Source: Octadecabacter temperatus
Lineage (GTDB): Bacteria > Pseudomonadota > Alphaproteobacteria > Rhodobacterales > Rhodobacteraceae
Direction of reading: 5' to 3'
Assembly (NCBI RefSeq): GCF_001187845.1
Contig: NZ_CP012160.1
Span: 1,860,001-1,924,000 of the forward strand
Length of the DNA: 64,000 nt
Below, piece by piece: positions 24,990 through 33,324 of the stretch. Made by a program: the position numbers and the translations under genes. The notes under the pieces were generated by a model that made no database searches, had not been told where the DNA came from, and worked only from the letters and a program-made list of their open reading frames with translations. Positions within the stretch are counted from its first letter, which is position 1; every line of letters begins with the position of its first letter.

Positions 24990-26576
24990 CTACTCCCAAT
25001 AGCCGATCAGAATTCCGCTCTCTTCCTCCTTGTTGCTCGCGGCATCGATTTGTTCTTGGGAGAGCGTAATGCGGTTCTTTCGTGCCGTTAGGCGGTCGAA
25101 TAGCTTCTGGTGCATCTTTGCACGTCGTTCCACGTAGTCGGGATGTCTTCCCAGATCGTTGAACTCATCCGGGTCATTTTGAAGGTCGAACAGTTGCGGC
25201 GGAAAACCCAGGAAATGTACGTATTTCCAATCCTCAGTCCGGATCATGTAGCCACGGCTGTCGTCCGTTCCGGTGCCCAATGCCTCGCGTGCGCCATAGA
25301 ATGCATAGTCGATCTCTGAAAATACAGCGTCGCGCCATTCGGCTTCGGGTTTTCCGTGCAACAATGGCGACAAGGACTGACCCTCAAGGCGATGATAGGC
25401 AGGCGTTTCGCCCACGGCCTCCACGAAGGTCGGGACGAGGTCAATCGCCTCCACCAGAGCATCGCTCGCTGTGCCACGCGTTGCATCGGCCTCGGGTCGG
25501 GGATCATAGACAATCAAAGGAACCCGGACGGAACACTCATGGAAGAGTTCTTTCTCCCCCATCCAATGATCTCCAAGGTAATCGCCGTGATCCGAAGTGA
25601 CGACAATCATGGTGTCCTTGGCGCGGCCCGTCTCTTCCAGCCAATCAAGGAGACGTCCCAGATGATCGTCGATCTGTTTGATCAGACCCATATAGGCGGG
25701 CATGACTGTTTCTCGTACACCCTGACGGGAGAAGGCTTCGCTTGCGCGAGCTCCAGTGAAGGCCTTGTAAACTGGGTTCGGATCCTCAAGTTCTTCGGAG
25801 CGTCGCTGGACCGGTTGCCATGTCTCTGGTCCATACATGTCGTGGTAGGGGGCCGGAGCGATATAAGGCCAGTGCGGTTTAATGAAACTCAGGTGGCACA
25901 GCCACGGTTTGTCGCCCTGTTCTTCGATGAATTCCATCGCGCGGTTTGTCATGTAAGCGGTCTCAGAATGCTCTTCCTTAATCCGAGCAGGCAAGTTCGA
26001 ATTCTTCAGATACCAGCCGGAAAGCAACTCGCCGTCCGGCCCTTCGGCGGAATTTGCATAGTCATTCCAAGGGTTTTCACCCTCATAGCCTTGCTCATTC
26101 AGCCACTCGTTGTAGCGTAAATTCTTCGGCCTTTTTCGCAAAAGCGGCGTTGGGTGAAGACCATCGTCGCGTTCATAGGGATCGAAACCCGGCTGGCCGA
26201 TCTTGACACCAATATCAGTAGATTGGTTCAGGCCGAGGCGGGCCATGCCTTCAGCATCTGGCACCATATGGGTCTTGCCAACAACGGCAGTTGTCACACC
26301 TGCCGGGCGCAAATAGTCCCCTAACGTTAACTCCCCAATTGGGAGCGGAACGCGGTTCCAAGTGGAGCCGTGGCTAAATACCGTCCGCCCCGTGTAACAT
26401 GAGGCACGCGATGGCCCGCAAACAGGCGACTGAACATAGGCACGATCAAATCGTACTCCCTTACCGGCAAGTCGGTCGATATTTGGTGTGTCGAGATGCG
26501 GATGACCATAGCACGAAAGGAAATCCCAACGGAGTTGGTCGGCCATGATGAACAATATGTTTTTGACATTAGCCAT
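24990..26576 (-). CDS. Sulfatase superfamily hydrolase (arylsulfatase / phosphonate monoester hydrolase type)
   Basis: A 528-residue hydrolase. Cys53 in VCGPSRASCYTGR is the C-x-P-x-R formylglycine motif. Metal ligands are expected from Asp13-Gln14 (MADQ) and SDHGDYLGDH; VVGKTH supplies the conserved Lys/His. The DHW-GEKELFHE segment, the PLIVYDPRPEADATRG stretch and the C-terminal ESGILIGYW ending resemble phosphonate monoester hydrolase and choline-sulfatase relatives rather than secreted arylsulfatases. There is no signal peptide, so it acts in the cytosol after uptake. Its AGAAGG ribosome-binding site lies in the end of the GST gene. Confidence 0.9.
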   Translation of the reverse strand: MANVKNILFIMADQLRWDFLSCYGHPHLDTPNIDRLAGKGVRFDRAYVQSPVCGPSRASCYTGRTVFSHGSTWNRVPLPIGELTLGDYLRPAGVTTAVVGKTHMVPDAEGMARLGLNQSTDIGVKIGQPGFDPYERDDGLHPTPLLRKRPKNLRYNEWLNEQGYEGENPWNDYANSAEGPDGELLSGWYLKNSNLPARIKEEHSETAYMTNRAMEFIEEQGDKPWLCHLSFIKPHWPYIAPAPYHDMYGPETWQPVQRRSEELEDPNPVYKAFTGARASEAFSRQGVRETVMPAYMGLIKQIDDHLGRLLDWLEETGRAKDTMIVVTSDHGDYLGDHWMGEKELFHECSVRVPLIVYDPRPEADATRGTASDALVEAIDLVPTFVEAVGETPAYHRLEGQSLSPLLHGKPEAEWRDAVFSEIDYAFYGAREALGTGTDDSRGYMIRTEDWKYVHFLGFPPQLFDLQNDPDEFNDLGRHPDYVERRAKMHQKLFDRLTARKNRITLSQEQIDAASNKEEESGILIGYWE

Positions 26577-26579
26577 GTG

Positions 26580-27404
26580 CTAACCTTCTGATCTGGAAGT
26601 GAAATATGGATACGACTGAATGTCCGATTGAGCGGCCTGTCGCGTTCTGGTGTAGGCTTCAAATCCTTCAACGACGGGATCTGGCTGCCAATCCAACAGT
26701 GCCTTTTGATAGCTTTCTCGTGCCGATACGCGTTGGAACCAGGCAAACAAATGCTTGGCTTCCTCAAACGGCCACCCCATCAAACGGAAGCGATGCACAT
26801 TGGGCATCCAAGCGATATCGCTAAGGGTAAAGTGTTCGCCCTCAAGAAAGGTTCGCCCGTCCGCAAGCCGCGCATTCAACTGCTCAAACCCATCACCAGT
26901 GCGGGCGATAGCGGCGTTGATCTTATCAGGGTCAAATCCACGCGCGAAATCTTCGCGGAACTTAAGCAACCACTCGTTCTTGTGGCCTTTCTGGAAGGCT
27001 TCGACAACTTCCTTAGGAGGTGGCGGGTTAGAACGGAACAGAAATTCAAAGGTCAGCAGCTTGAGATCAAGTTGCGCTGCATCGGCCAACTCCAACATGG
27101 TCCGGTCGCTGACATCGGCAAGTTGCGTATCTGCGCCTGCAACCTGCCCGATGATATCTATACTCTCGATGTAAAGCCGACCGTCCTCGACCAACGCAGG
27201 CACCAACCCTTTTGGGTGAATGCGTTGATACTCGGGCGTTGCGTGCTCGTCCTGCTCAAGCCGGATCACATTACTCTCGAAGTTTTTACCGCTTTCAGCC
27301 ATCGCGATCCGAACCCGCTGTGAACAGCTGGACATCGGAGCGTGCCAAAGGTGCAAGCCCCTCAGAGACTTGAGGCTGGTGTCTTTAGATTCGATTTCAG
27401 GCAA
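26580..27404 (-). CDS. Glutathione S-transferase family protein
   Basis: A 274-residue protein with an N-terminal thioredoxin-like domain (LHLWHAPMSSCSQRVRIAMAESG, then HPKGLVPALVEDG and the glutathione-binding YIESIDII) and a C-terminal helical domain (FLEGEHFTLSDIAWMPNVHRF). The SSCSQRVR active-site region resembles the etherase/omega-like GSTs. The start is uncertain: TTG at 27404 without a clear ribosome-binding site, as the first in-frame ATG is already inside the first strand. It is first gene of the minus-strand cassette; the sulfatase start is 4 nt after its stop, so a reductive or thiolytic step on the same substrate is possible. Confidence 0.85.
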   Translation of the reverse strand: MPEIESKDTSLKSLRGLHLWHAPMSSCSQRVRIAMAESGKNFESNVIRLEQDEHATPEYQRIHPKGLVPALVEDGRLYIESIDIIGQVAGADTQLADVSDRTMLELADAAQLDLKLLTFEFLFRSNPPPPKEVVEAFQKGHKNEWLLKFREDFARGFDPDKINAAIARTGDGFEQLNARLADGRTFLEGEHFTLSDIAWMPNVHRFRLMGWPFEEAKHLFAWFQRVSARESYQKALLDWQPDPVVEGFEAYTRTRQAAQSDIQSYPYFTSRSEG

Positions 27405-27523
27405 CTGACATATCCAATTCTACGGCTTCCTGACCCCCGTCGGGGCACTAAACTTGACTAACTTAGAGCTATAAAACTATATCAGTCCAATACTCATTGA
27501 TCACATTAACATGCGGTTTCGAT

Positions 27524-28444
27524 ATGCTGATAGATCCTCGACACCTGGAACATCTCGCCGTCATCATTGATGTTGGCACGCTTCAGTTGGCTGCCGTGAA
27601 GATCGGCACGTCACAACCCGCGCTCAGCCGCATGATCAGCAATTTAGAAAAGCGGATCGAAACACCGCTCTTCGAGCGCAGCACCCGCCCAATCAAACCT
27701 ACGCCAATTGGGCTAGAATTGGCTCAGCAAGGTCGTTCTATCAGGACCGCACGATTGCGCGCGGCCGAGGTCGTCGACCTTGGTGCGCGTGGCTACTTGG
27801 GTATTCTCAAGATCGGGGCACCCCCTTTCCTGTGCAAAAATCTCATGTCCGAAGCCATCGCAAGTTTTCTATCTGCTCGCCCAAATGTCCGGATCGACCT
27901 CATACCCGACTATCAAGTTGGCTTGATGGAGCGGGTTTATCTCAATCAAGTCGACATCGCTGTGGGGCCATCAAAGTTTGTTGCCGAAGGTGATACCGAC
28001 TTGATCCTCGATCCGCTCTTCAAAGACCGCAACGTTATCGTGGGCCGCAAAGACCATCCGCTACTTCAAGCCGCATGCACCTCCACGACCGAGTTTTCCG
28101 ATGCTACATGGGTTGGGCATTCTGAGAAGAGTACGCTGAGAGCCGACATGGAAGCCTCTTTGAGGCAGATCGGGGTGATAAATCCGGCGGTTGCTTGCCA
28201 AAGCGGATCCGCGGAGGCGGTCCTAGAGCTTCTACGGGTGACAAATTTCCTTACGGTCTTGCCAAGGTATGCGATACGGCCGGACGGCTCGGACGGCCTG
28301 ACGGTGGCCAAATTCAGAATTCCAAGCCAAGAGTTGGAAATCAATGCGATATCATTGGTGAGTCGCACCGAAACCTCGTTGGCAACCGACTTTAAGCGAC
28401 ATCTGAAGACGCAAGTCTCGGCGCGATATTCTAGCGGCGTTTGA
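27524..28444 (+). CDS. LysR family transcriptional regulator
   Basis: A 306-residue regulator: an N-terminal winged helix-turn-helix (residues about 3-62, with GTLQLAAVKIGTSQPALSRMISNLEKRIETPLFER) and a two-lobed substrate-binding domain. It is transcribed divergently from the GST-sulfatase-TRAP-SulP genes, with about 120 bp between starts, the usual position for a LysR regulator of the adjacent operon. The ATG at 27524 gives the standard family N-terminus. The effector is probably the substrate or a breakdown product of the cassette; this is inference. Confidence 0.93.
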   Translation: MLIDPRHLEHLAVIIDVGTLQLAAVKIGTSQPALSRMISNLEKRIETPLFERSTRPIKPTPIGLELAQQGRSIRTARLRAAEVVDLGARGYLGILKIGAPPFLCKNLMSEAIASFLSARPNVRIDLIPDYQVGLMERVYLNQVDIAVGPSKFVAEGDTDLILDPLFKDRNVIVGRKDHPLLQAACTSTTEFSDATWVGHSEKSTLRADMEASLRQIGVINPAVACQSGSAEAVLELLRVTNFLTVLPRYAIRPDGSDGLTVAKFRIPSQELEINAISLVSRTETSLATDFKRHLKTQVSARYSSGV

Positions 28445-29085
28445 AGCGTTTGAGCGCCATATTGATTAAACAACAATCGCCCCGTGAACATTGTCGCAAT
28501 CTGACCCGCCAACAGATCTTCGACCGAACCTGCTCAGGAAGTCTACATGTACATTAACTTGGCGGGGCCGCGGGATGCCAGGCGATCACAAAGGTAATGT
28601 CGCCATACGAGCGCATTTTTGTCCCGTTAGGACTGATGACGGAGCCTACACTTGCAAGCCACTCGTGTTGAGGCGGTCGCAATGACACAGCGTTCGAACC
28701 GAGTTAAGTTCTGTTTGGGGCGGCTCATCGCTTCGAACGAACGTACGCTTCATCATATCGGGATTGTATTCTTACACTTGCCCGCAAGTGGCCTCTTTTC
28801 GCCGATGTCAAGTTCCGCTGCAAATGCGTTGTAGAGAAAGCAGCCATTCGTTCCAAAGTTACGAACGGCAGCCCTGTCCCGCATTGCCGTCTTTCCAATT
28901 CAACTCTGAGAGCGCTCCAGTTGCAAATACTGCAATCACAGGCTGAACCCTCGCAAACTTGCGACAAAATCCCACCCCTTTTCTTATCGCGCATAGCCCG
29001 CTGCGACGAATGCGCATTTGCTTAACGGGTCCATTGCTATAGCTACGTCGCAACCAACAAAAACCAACAGGCGCGATACATCTCA
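28445..29085. other. 640-base intergenic region without a supported gene
   Basis: Both strands have only short frames with low-complexity or Cys/Arg-rich translations and no ribosome-binding sites. The minus strand around 28720-28860 reads TSAKRGHLRASVRIQSR, typical of intergenic repeat debris in Roseobacter genomes as far as I recall. The final about 70 bases should contain the desaturase promoter; TATAGC at about 29038 is a possible -10 element. Confidence 0.4.
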
Positions 29086-30123
29086 ATGACAAACCCTCTC
29101 CCCGAGACTGACTCGACGAATATGGCTGCCCGCGATTGGGTTCGTGTTTTAGCGAAATACCGTGAACCGGATGCGATGCGCAGCAGTTTTGAGCTGGCAG
29201 TCAGTGCGGTTCCGTTCATCATGTTGTGGGTTTTGGCATGCTACATCGCGCAATACAGCTACCTAGCTGCCTTTGCGATTTCGGCGGTTAACGGCATGTT
29301 TTTGCTGCGTCTTTTCTGCATCCAACACGATTGCGGCCACGGGTCGTTTTATGACAACCGCAACGTTTCTGACTGGGTTGGCCGTGTTTTGGGCGTCGTG
29401 ACGCTGACACCCTATGACGTTTGGCGTCGGACCCATTCTATCCACCACAGCCACGCAGGCGACCTCGGGTTTCGCGGCATTGGCGATGTGATGACCCTTA
29501 CCACAGAAGAGTACCACCAACGCACACCGTTTGGCCGATTCCTTTACCGCGCCTACCGCCACCCGATTGTGATGTTTGGCATTGGTCCGACTTATTTGTT
29601 CCTGCTGCAGCACCGCCTACCGCTCAGCTGTATGGACCAAGGCCGCAAGTATTGGATTTCCGCCATGGGCACCAATGCCGCCCTCGCCGCCATCCTGACA
29701 GCTATCGTTTACTTTGGCGGATGGCAGGCCCTGTTCTTGGTCTTCCTCCCGTCAACGATCATCGCCGCGTCCGTTGGGGTTTGGCTGTTTTACGTTCAGC
29801 ATCAGTTTGAAACGACCCATTGGGAAGAAACCGAGGACTGGCAGTTACACGATGCCGCCCTTCACGGCAGCTCACACTATGACCTGCCGCCGATCCTGCG
29901 TTGGTTTACGGCCAATATCGGTATCCACCATGTGCACCATCTTTACAGCCGCATCCCGTTCTACCGCTTGCGCGAGGTTCTAAATGACCACGAAGAGCTG
30001 GTGGATTGCAGCCGTCTAACCCTACGCCAAAGCTTTAAGTCCGCACGCCTAAACCTGTGGGACACGGGTAGCCGCCGCTTGGTGTCCTTTGTCACGGCGC
30101 GCCAGCTGCGCAACGTTAAATAA
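29086..30123 (+). CDS. Membrane fatty acid desaturase
   Basis: A 345-residue di-iron desaturase. Its three histidine boxes are intact: HDCGH (81-85), HSIHH (117-121) and HHVHH (281-285), separated by paired hydrophobic helices in the usual order. The box spacing and HETTHWE-like stretch (QHQFETTHWEE) place it with acyl-lipid delta-12-type bacterial desaturases. In a cold-water marine bacterium such an enzyme would adjust membrane fluidity, but the lipid substrate cannot be read from sequence. It is a single gene. Confidence 0.9.
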   Translation: MTNPLPETDSTNMAARDWVRVLAKYREPDAMRSSFELAVSAVPFIMLWVLACYIAQYSYLAAFAISAVNGMFLLRLFCIQHDCGHGSFYDNRNVSDWVGRVLGVVTLTPYDVWRRTHSIHHSHAGDLGFRGIGDVMTLTTEEYHQRTPFGRFLYRAYRHPIVMFGIGPTYLFLLQHRLPLSCMDQGRKYWISAMGTNAALAAILTAIVYFGGWQALFLVFLPSTIIAASVGVWLFYVQHQFETTHWEETEDWQLHDAALHGSSHYDLPPILRWFTANIGIHHVHHLYSRIPFYRLREVLNDHEELVDCSRLTLRQSFKSARLNLWDTGSRRLVSFVTARQLRNVK

Positions 30124-30129
30124 CTGCCG

Positions 30130-30164
30130 AAAAAATGCCCCTCAGTTACTGGAACTGAGGGGCA
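30130..30164 (-). terminator. Intrinsic terminator for the EF-hand gene transcript (also faces the desaturase gene)
   Basis: A perfect 12-bp stem (TGCCCCTCAGTT/AACTGAGGGGCA) with a 5-nt loop; on the minus strand it is followed directly by six T residues. It lies 13 nt past the desaturase stop, so it may also block transcripts from that side. Confidence 0.8.
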
Positions 30165-30206
30165 ACACCCATAGCACGCTTGGGGAACGCGCCAGGCGCT
30201 AACGCA

Positions 30207-30274
30207 TCGGGCTGAGCGGAGCGATCAGCCAACCCGACAACGAAAGTCTTCGTATCTAGGGATAAGGGTTGTCG
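30207..30274. ncRNA. Structured stretch between desaturase and EF-hand genes (possible small RNA or 3' UTR)
   Basis: Two stems are visible: GGCTGA/TCAGCC (30210-30215 with 30225-30230), extended by outer TCG/CGA pairs, and CGACAAC/GTTGTCG (30235-30241 with 30268-30274). They share bases 30235-30237, so they could alternate. On the minus strand the region is the 3' end of the EF-hand transcript before a strong terminator, which could release a 3'-UTR-derived RNA. No homology is known to me; low confidence. Confidence 0.25.
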
Positions 30275-30285
30275 TTAGGTGCCCA

Positions 30286-30531
30286 TTAGGACGCAGGCAT
30301 CAGCCCTGCTTCCTGCGCGGCCATCACTTCAGCCATATCCAGCAGGCCATCGCCCGTGGTGTCCATGACAGTAAACTCAGCGTCGGTCAGTTCAGGGTAA
30401 ACCGCACCAACTTCTGGGTAGCTGTAAAAGCCATCACCGTTTACGTCGATGTTCGGATCTGCCTCTTGGGCGCTTGCTGCACCTGCGATCAGAACGAAAA
30501 CGGCTGCACTCAGTTTAGTAAACTTCAACAT
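30286..30531 (-). CDS. Exported EF-hand calcium-binding protein
   Basis: An 81-residue secreted protein. The signal peptide is cut after ASAQ (about residue 22). Two canonical EF-hand loops follow: DVNGDGFYSYPE (29-40) and DTTGDGLLDMAE (57-68), each with Asp/Asn/Gly at the coordinating positions and Glu at position 12. It resembles small periplasmic EF-hand proteins common in Roseobacters. The start at 30531 has AAAGGAGA upstream. It is probably a calcium buffer or sensor; no partner is indicated. Confidence 0.85.
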   Translation of the reverse strand: MLKFTKLSAAVFVLIAGAASAQEADPNIDVNGDGFYSYPEVGAVYPELTDAEFTVMDTTGDGLLDMAEVMAAQEAGLMPAS

Positions 30532-30869
30532 AGTTTTGTCTCCTTTGGACATGGAGGGATGCACGCTGGCATCCCGTGACATGAGGAGTATGGCCGCCCG
30601 ACTTTACGATCCATTCCGACCCGACGAAGCGGCAGAAATGCGCAATGGGACGCGTGTTTTGCGCGCGCCCTTCGGCGGAGCAACGCCGCAATACAGGGAT
30701 GCGCTGAACCTAGCGCACAGCGACCTTCACAACTGGCAATGCGCCGCGCAATTGCGCCAGATATCCCTGTTCGTGATGTCGTGGTGAGAAAAGTCCGTGT
30801 CGCCAAATCACCTGAATCGTTCCTTACATGGCGCTACGCTTGCCCCATCACAAGCAAGGGACACGTCTT
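30532..30869. other. Intergenic region before the Rieske oxygenase gene
   Basis: About 340 bases. A plus-strand frame starting at 30591 (MAARLYDPFRPDEAAEMRNGT) has GAGGAG too close to its ATG and matches nothing known to me, so I do not call it. The region must hold the promoter of the EF-hand gene on one side and of the oxygenase on the other. Confidence 0.35.
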
Positions 30870-32039
30870 ATGGCTAAGGATTACAACGTCTCCGATCTCG
30901 CAAACGTGCGCCGCCCAGTTGCAAATGCAAACGGGCTGCCAAACGAGCACTACCTAGACCCGCAAGTCTTTGAAGCGGAAAGCAAAGCTGTTTTGCATAC
31001 ATCATGGGCAGGATTGGCTGTTGGCGCGGATGTGCCGGAAAACGGCGATGCCAAACCGATCGAATTTCTTGGCATTCCCCTGTTGCTGCTGCGTGACAAA
31101 GACGGCGATGTGCGTGTTTTCCAAAATATCTGCCGTCATCGCGGCATGATTTTGGTAGACGCACCGCGAAAAATTGAGGGCGCGATACGCTGTCCCTACC
31201 ATTCTTGGTGCTACTCGACCAAAGGCGATCTGGTTTCAACGCCGCATGTTGGTGGACCAGGTCATAATACCCACGAAGACATTGTGCGCGATGATCTCGG
31301 GTTGATCGAAGTACGTAGCCATATCTGGCGTGATGTCGTGTTCATCAATCTGGATGGCGACGCGGGCCCGTTTGAAGTTGTGAATGCTGACTTGATTGAA
31401 CGGTGGAACGAAAACACCGCCCCGATGTATCACGGCGGCGAAGACAGCAAATTTGCGTTGGATGTGAAGTGTAACTGGAAGCTCGCCGTAGAAAACTACG
31501 CTGAAAGCTACCATCTGCCGTGGATCCACCCCGGCCTGAACAGCTATTCACGGCTTGAGGACCACTACCACATCGAACACCCCCTCACCGACCCGACAAA
31601 GGGCGCGTTTAGTGGCCAAGGCACGTTGGTGTACCGTCAACTGACGGGCGAGGCTGGCGAAGTCTTTCCAGATTTTGAAGGCCTGTCAGATAAATGGAAT
31701 GAGGGCGCGGAATACGTATGCCTCTACCCCAACGTCCTGCTCGCGGCGCAACGTGAGCACGCTTATGCGATATTGCTAGAGCCTGCTGGCATCAACCGCA
31801 CCGTTGAGCACGTCCACATCTACTATGCATCGCCCAGTACTGACGACATTTTGCGGCGCAAGAACACAGCGCAATGGAAGGAAATCTTCGAAGAAGACAT
31901 CGGCGTTGTGGAAGGTATGCAAAGGGGACGCGCAGCACCTGGGTTTGATGGTGGACGGTTCTCGCCCGTTATGGACAGCCCGACACATTGTTTCCACGAC
32001 TGGGTCGCCGCGAAAATGGGCGCACAGGCAGACGGGTGA
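30870..32039 (+). CDS. Rieske non-haem iron oxygenase, alpha subunit
   Basis: The catalytic subunit of an aromatic-ring-hydroxylating or amine-demethylating oxygenase. The Rieske [2Fe-2S] ligands are Cys88/His90 (CRHRG) and Cys108/His111 (CPYHSW). The mononuclear iron site is in ENYAESYHLPWIHPG with two histidines, and a late Asp is expected near EEDIGVVEGMQRG. At 389 residues it has typical length. No ferredoxin or reductase gene is adjacent, so it must borrow electron partners. The start at 30870 has AAGGG upstream. The stop overlaps the next small gene (GTGA), which suggests a dedicated partner. Confidence 0.9.
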   Translation: MAKDYNVSDLANVRRPVANANGLPNEHYLDPQVFEAESKAVLHTSWAGLAVGADVPENGDAKPIEFLGIPLLLLRDKDGDVRVFQNICRHRGMILVDAPRKIEGAIRCPYHSWCYSTKGDLVSTPHVGGPGHNTHEDIVRDDLGLIEVRSHIWRDVVFINLDGDAGPFEVVNADLIERWNENTAPMYHGGEDSKFALDVKCNWKLAVENYAESYHLPWIHPGLNSYSRLEDHYHIEHPLTDPTKGAFSGQGTLVYRQLTGEAGEVFPDFEGLSDKWNEGAEYVCLYPNVLLAAQREHAYAILLEPAGINRTVEHVHIYYASPSTDDILRRKNTAQWKEIFEEDIGVVEGMQRGRAAPGFDGGRFSPVMDSPTHCFHDWVAAKMGAQADG

Positions 32040-32245
32040 GTACGCTCGACCACAAACTTCTGAACGCTCACGCACGCGGTAACAAGCCCGCCCTTGTAAG
32101 GCTGTACGCGCAGGCCGCAGATGAAGCACTCGACCTTGACGCAGCGTGCTTTTACCTAACCCACGCCTATATCTTTGCTTTAGAACTTGGACATGATGAC
32201 ACGCCCAGTTTGCACGCGCGCCTTGCTGAACACGGCCGTGTCTAG
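32036..32245 (+). CDS. Small protein coupled to the Rieske oxygenase, unknown function
   Basis: A 69-residue, almost wholly alpha-helical protein (LDHKLLNAHARGNKPALVRLYAQAADEALDL, then ACFYLTHAYIFALELG). The repeat-like helix pattern resembles a single TPR or SEL1-type helical hairpin. GTG start and oxygenase stop overlap, so it is translated with the oxygenase. As I recall, similar short frames follow related oxygenases in other alphaproteobacteria. A scaffold or assembly role is possible but unproven. Confidence 0.65.
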   Translation: MSTLDHKLLNAHARGNKPALVRLYAQAADEALDLDAACFYLTHAYIFALELGHDDTPSLHARLAEHGRV

Positions 32246-32254
32246 CAGAGGCGT

Positions 32255-32300
32255 TGAGGGGGCCAGCCCCCGCTTCGCTCCCCCGTGATACTTTTAAAAC
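32255..32300 (+). repeat. Dispersed intergenic repeat, copy 1
   Basis: GGGGGCCAGCCCCC (32258-32271) followed by GCTTCGCTCCCCCGTGATACTTTTAAAAC. The same order of elements, with a few changes, is found in reverse orientation at 45864-45909. The GC hairpin directly after the small gene's stop can act as a transcription end. From memory such repeats are scattered through Roseobacter genomes. Confidence 0.6.
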
Positions 32301-32381
32301 AATAGCAAATGCAGAATGGCTTTCACTTGGATGTCGTGGTCGCTAAGTGTTTCGTAGGTGTGATTTAGGACAGGATTTAGC

Positions 32382-33323
32382 ATGAGCGCGCGCAACATCA
32401 TCATCGACACGGACCCCGGCCAAGACGACGCGGTCGCAATTCTGCTGGCGCTCGCCTCACCAGAAGTGAATGTACTGGGGATCACAACAGTTGCAGGCAA
32501 CGTGCCACTGGCGTTGACCCAAAAGAACGCGCGCATCGTGTGCGAATTGGCGGGCAAGCCTGAGACATTGGTATTTGCAGGGTGTGATGCACCGATGAAC
32601 CGTCCATTGGTGACTGCAGAGCATGTGCACGGCAAAACTGGCCTCGACGGGCCGCAACTGGCCGACCCGACAATGCCTTTGCAAGAACAGCACGCTGTCG
32701 ATTGGATCATCGACACGCTGCGTGCGGCGCCTGAAAAATCTGTAACGCTCTGCCCGCTTGGACCGTTGACGAATATCGCCACGGCACTGACGCGCGCGCC
32801 CGAGATAAAGGCTGCGATTGAGGAAATCATTTTGATGGGCGGCGGTTATTTTGAAGGCGGCAACATCACTCCTGCGGCCGAGTTTAACATCTATGTGGAC
32901 CCTGTGGCCGCCGATATCGTGTTTAAGGCCGGCGTGCCCCTGACGGTGATGCCATTGGATGTGACACATAAAGCCCTGACAACCCGCCCGCGCGTTGACG
33001 CCTTTCGCAACATGGGCACTGAAGTTGGTCGCATGACCGCCGAGTGGACCGACTTTTTCGAGCGCTTCGACAAAGAAAAGTATGGATCAGAGGGCGCGCC
33101 ACTGCATGACCCGACCGTCATCGCCTACTTGATCAAGCCGGACCTATTCACCGGCCGCCACATCAACGTTGAGATCGAAACCCAATCGGAATTGACGATG
33201 GGCATGACAGTCGCTGATTGGTGGCGTGTTTCAGGGCGCGAACCGAACTGTACCTTTATGGGTGATATCGATGCAGATGGGTTCTTTGCCCTGCTAACCG
33301 AGCGGTTAGCGCGGTTGGGATGA
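32382..33323 (+). CDS. Inosine-uridine preferring nucleoside hydrolase
   Basis: Cleaves the N-glycosidic bond of ribonucleosides for base salvage in the cytosol. A 313-residue member of the IUNH family: the calcium-binding N-terminal motif IIIDTDPGQDDAVAI (Asp9, Asp11, Asp15, Asp16), LGITTVAGN, the HGKTGLDG substrate loop, ILMGGGYFEGGNITPAAEFNIYVDPVAA and the C-terminal DIDADGFF. It is a single gene, convergent with the isochorismatase-MarR pair. Confidence 0.95.
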   Translation: MSARNIIIDTDPGQDDAVAILLALASPEVNVLGITTVAGNVPLALTQKNARIVCELAGKPETLVFAGCDAPMNRPLVTAEHVHGKTGLDGPQLADPTMPLQEQHAVDWIIDTLRAAPEKSVTLCPLGPLTNIATALTRAPEIKAAIEEIILMGGGYFEGGNITPAAEFNIYVDPVAADIVFKAGVPLTVMPLDVTHKALTTRPRVDAFRNMGTEVGRMTAEWTDFFERFDKEKYGSEGAPLHDPTVIAYLIKPDLFTGRHINVEIETQSELTMGMTVADWWRVSGREPNCTFMGDIDADGFFALLTERLARLG

Positions 33324-33324
33324 G

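Noticed and set aside
30198..30206. GCTAACGC as a regulatory half-site downstream of the desaturase gene
   Set aside because: A single short half-site in an intergenic 3' region without nearby promoter; expected by chance.
30591..30787. 65-codon plus-strand frame (MAARLYDPFRPDEAAEMRNGT...) before the Rieske gene
   Set aside because: Its GAGGAG is only one base from the ATG, no family is recognisable, and the C-terminal part looks random. Not excluded, but not supported.
33298..33312. GGTTAGCGCGGTT as a further CceR-like site
   Set aside because: It lies within the 3' coding end of the nucleoside hydrolase gene and lacks the palindrome's second half.
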